A stretch of 64,000 bases of DNA from Clostridium aciditolerans (lineage in GTDB: Bacteria > Bacillota > Clostridia > Clostridiales > Clostridiaceae), in the NCBI RefSeq assembly GCF_016316925.1, contig NZ_JAEEGB010000045.1, positions 39,364 through 103,363 on the forward strand, written 5' to 3'. This document shows, piece by piece, positions 61,754 through 64,000 of this stretch. Both the position numbers and the translations under genes were made by a program. The notes below the pieces were generated by a model. The model was not told where the DNA came from. It saw only the letters and a list, made by a program, of their open reading frames with translations, and made no database searches. The first letter of the stretch is position 1; every line of letters begins with the position of its first letter.

Positions 61754-62653
61754 ATGATGATAAAAGTAAGAATACCAGCTACAACAGCAAATATGGGGCC
61801 TGGCTTCGATTCTTTTGGTATGGCGCTGAAGCTTTACAATGAAATTGAAGTTGAAGAGAAAAAAGGCAAAACTATAATATTAAATAATGGTATAAAAAGT
61901 GAAGATAATTATAAAGATAATTTAATATATAATAGTTTAATTAATACTCTTGATAGATTCAATTACAAATATGATGGGTTTATTATAAATGTTTCAAAAT
62001 GTGATATTCCAATTTGTAGAGGTCTTGGAAGCAGCGCGGCATGCATAGTAGGCGGAGTAGCAGCAGCTAGTTCATTAATGGGAAATAGATTATCACTTGA
62101 TGAAATAATAGAAATAGCTACAGAAGTAGAAGGTCATCCCGATAATGTAGTGCCCGCAGCAGTAGGGGGAATGGTAGTTTCTATTAAGGATGGCGAAAAA
62201 GTAAATTATTCAAAGATAAGGGTTCCAAATGAACTAAAATTTGCTGCAATGATACCGGATTTTCAGGTAAGCACAGCTCTATCAAGACAAATACTGCCTC
62301 AGGCATATGTAAAAGAAGATTGCATTTTTAATATATCAAGATCTGCTATGTTAATAAGTGCTCTTTATAATGGGGAGTTTGATAAGCTTAGAGCATGTTT
62401 CAATGATAAAATTCATGAACCATATAGAAAAAAATTAATAAAGAATGCTGAAGAAATACTGGAAAAGGCAAGAGATACAGGTGCTGTTGGAGAATTTGTA
62501 AGTGGTTCAGGATCAACTCTCATGGCAGTAGTTGATAAGGATATAGAAAAATTTGAGAAAGAGGTTAAAGATTTTTTAGGAAAACTTGAGGATAACTGGA
62601 GATTAATTTTACTAGAACCAGATGTAGAAGGTATTAGGGTTGCTAGTTGTTAA
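61754..62653 (+). CDS. thrB: Homoserine kinase
   Basis: A 299-residue GHMP kinase. The N-terminal V-R-I-P-A-T-T-A-N-M-G-P-G-F-D, the ATP-binding R-G-L-G-S-S-A-A near 90, and the C-terminal S-G-S-G-S-T near 255 are all seen. It phosphorylates homoserine for ThrC. Two adjacent ATG codons follow AGGTGGGG; either may be used. It closes the hom-thrC-thrB operon. Confidence 0.96.
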   Translation: MMIKVRIPATTANMGPGFDSFGMALKLYNEIEVEEKKGKTIILNNGIKSEDNYKDNLIYNSLINTLDRFNYKYDGFIINVSKCDIPICRGLGSSAACIVGGVAAASSLMGNRLSLDEIIEIATEVEGHPDNVVPAAVGGMVVSIKDGEKVNYSKIRVPNELKFAAMIPDFQVSTALSRQILPQAYVKEDCIFNISRSAMLISALYNGEFDKLRACFNDKIHEPYRKKLIKNAEEILEKARDTGAVGEFVSGSGSTLMAVVDKDIEKFEKEVKDFLGKLEDNWRLILLEPDVEGIRVASC

Positions 62654-62725
62654 GATTATTTTATATAGGAATAAAATTTTTAGACAAAGATATATTAAAT
62701 TTATTTGATGTATCATGCTGATTAC

Positions 62726-62762
62726 ACCCCCTATATTTTTTAAAATATAGGGGGCAACTTAT
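62726..62762 (+). terminator. Terminator of the threonine operon
   Basis: CCCCCTATATTTT/AAAATATAGGGGG with a 2-base loop and a CAACTT tail; no strong T-run, but the stem is long. Confidence 0.6.
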
Positions 62763-62898
62763 TGGATTCCCTTTGAGTAATTTCTCGCACAATATATTTT
62801 ACTTAAAGTAAATATCAGTGATAAAAAACCTGCAAATTTAGTTGTAAAAAACAAAGAATTTTTGATTATATAACATATAAACTTTTAGGAAAACTATG
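62760..62898 (+). pseudogene. Decayed copy of the 3' end of the alpha/beta hydrolase gene
   Basis: This stretch matches 58061-58200 along its length with scattered substitutions and a lost base that shifts the frame. Shared runs include TTTTACTTAAAGTAAATATCA and TTTTTGATTATATAACATATAA. It has no start codon or ribosome site. The two copies flank the whole threonine locus as direct repeats, starting exactly 4,700 bp apart. Confidence 0.85.
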
Positions 62899-63055
62899 AG
62901 TTTTACATAAGTGAATATCATTATATAATTGCTAATTATTCACTATAATTTGAATTTGTACAAATGTTGGAATATATGATAGAATATACTATGATGGTAA
63001 AATAAACATAAAAAAGTAAGTAAAATACATTGTTATGAGGATGGGGAAAAAATAT

Positions 63056-64000
63056 ATGGTGAGTAAAAAAATAAGAAATTCAGTTATTATATTAGCATTA
63101 ATAACAGGATTTCTAAGTATAGAAACAAATCATGTTGAAGCAAAAGTAATTCCAAGAACCTATATAATATCTAATGCCTCAACCTATGAATTAACATATG
63201 GGAACATTCAAGTAACCCCTTACAGTAGCGATGAAAGCAGATTAGATGAGGCAAAGACATTAGTAGCTAAAGCTGAAAATTCAGGAATAGATTCAGATAT
63301 ATTAAATGCAAAAAACTTGGTCGATACCCTTGCGGATGGACAAGATAAAACAGATTTACTAAGTAGAATTAAAAATATTATTCCATATAGAGATAGATTA
63401 ACAGCAGCTACAAATGCAGTAGTTAAGGCAGAAAGTAGCAGAGATCAAATTGATGTTAATTATGCCATAGGCTTAGTTAATGCTCTACCAATTGGAGATG
63501 ATGGAAGTAGTTTATTAAATAGACTCGATAAAGTACAAGCTCTAATAAACAACAATCTAGCAGAACAGCAGGCTTTAACTAATGCTACAAATGCAGTAAT
63601 TAAGGCTGAAGGCAGCAGAGCTCAAGCTGATGTTAATTGTGCTAGAAACTTAGTTAATGCTCTCCCAATTGGAAATAATAAAAATAACTTATTAAGCAGG
63701 CTTGACGCGATACAAACTATCATAGATAACAATACAACATATCCACACGCTTTAAGCAATGCTATAAATGCAGTAATTAAAGCTGAAGGCAGCAGAGCTC
63801 AAACGGATGTTAACTATGCTAGAGACTTAGTTAATGCTCTCCCAATTGGAAATGATAGAAATAACTTATTAAGCAGGCTTGACGCGATACAAGCTATAAT
63901 AAATAACAATACACCGTATCAACAAGCTTTAAATAATGCTATAAATGCAGTAAATAGAGCAGAAAGCAGCAGAACTCAAACGGATGTTAATTATGCTAGA
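63056..64000 (+). CDS. Secreted protein with 59-residue helical repeats (runs off the window)
   Basis: At least 315 residues, open at the window end. A signal peptide covers about 1-30 (I-I-L-A-L-I-T-G-F-L, cleavage near V-E-A). A linker (S-T-Y-E-L-T-Y-G-N-I-Q-V-T-P-Y) is followed by a degenerate repeat and then exact 177-bp units starting near 63407, 63584, 63761 and 63938. Each unit carries A-x-N-A-V-x-K-A-E-x-S-R, D-V-N-x-A-R-x-L-V-N-A-L-P-I-G and L-L-x-R-L-D-x-I-Q. Similar LPxGxxxxxLxxRL helices occur in clostridial surface proteins and in Cry1Ac C-terminal domains. Probably a spacer arm of a surface or wall protein. Confidence 0.85.
   Translation, partial: MVSKKIRNSVIILALITGFLSIETNHVEAKVIPRTYIISNASTYELTYGNIQVTPYSSDESRLDEAKTLVAKAENSGIDSDILNAKNLVDTLADGQDKTDLLSRIKNIIPYRDRLTAATNAVVKAESSRDQIDVNYAIGLVNALPIGDDGSSLLNRLDKVQALINNNLAEQQALTNATNAVIKAEGSRAQADVNCARNLVNALPIGNNKNNLLSRLDAIQTIIDNNTTYPHALSNAINAVIKAEGSRAQTDVNYARDLVNALPIGNDRNNLLSRLDAIQAIINNNTPYQQALNNAINAVNRAESSRTQTDVNYAR

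Overview
The window reads as a chromosomal segment of a low-G+C Gram-positive anaerobe, most likely a Clostridium-type Firmicute. This rests on the strong A/T bias in third codon positions, AGGAGG-type ribosome binding sites, frequent GTG/TTG starts, threonine T-box leaders, ECF vitamin transporter subunits, an oxygen-sensitive glycyl radical enzyme with its activase, and cell-wall enzymes of spore-formers. I do not assign a species. No rRNA, CRISPR array, prophage or transposase gene is visible.

Layout. Positions 1-4,800 hold the end of queC, a QueT-family S component and a heterodimeric ABC exporter. A convergent bioY-bioB operon under a BirA-type operator follows (4.8-6.4 kb), then a lipoprotein, the yjjI-yjjW glycyl radical pair and folA. 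The stretch 10.7-14.8 kb is accessory-looking: two different hairpin-forming repeats, an HMA-fold protein without its metal cysteines, a SIR2-like zinc-ribbon protein and an iron-dependent alcohol dehydrogenase. The pseudouridine operon psuK-psuG and an ECF S component come next. An IclR regulator at 17.8 kb is followed by two transcription units, panB-panE-symporter-amidohydrolase (19.1-24.2 kb) and OPT transporter-P1 peptidase (24.4-27.1 kb). Both units carry the same pair of 15-bp palindromes exactly 20 bp apart, so they probably form one IclR regulon linking peptide uptake and hydrolysis with pantoate formation.

Positions 27-38.6 kb hold a sensor kinase, an S1-domain protein, a two-gene radical-SAM DNA repair module, a PocR-GGDEF-EAL protein, a second QueT, a rhomboid protease, three tRNAs (Gln, Lys, Leu) behind a consensus promoter, and a CorC/HlyC protein. 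From 38.7 to 43.7 kb lies a three-gene helicase/nuclease operon that looks like AddAB split into separate polypeptides. Then come a MarR-controlled EmrAB-type efflux operon with a structured leader, three cell-wall genes on the minus strand, cysteine desulfurase-thiI, an unusual multicopper-oxidase-like protein beside two small Trp/Tyr-rich paralogues, tag and an alpha/beta hydrolase. The threonine operon hom-thrC-thrB follows a perfect promoter and two tandem T-boxes. A decayed copy of the hydrolase 3' end lies just beyond the threonine operon, exactly 4,700 bp from the original. The window ends inside a secreted protein built of 59-residue repeats.

Three non-coding repeat families (called R1, R2 and R3 here) recur. 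R2 is a roughly 245-bp element that is almost wholly palindromic, and R1 copies supply the last codons of two unrelated genes. The best candidates for something under-described are the split AddAB-like operon, the phased IclR operator pairs, the repeat families, the SIR2-like gene and the multicopper-oxidase/small-protein cluster.
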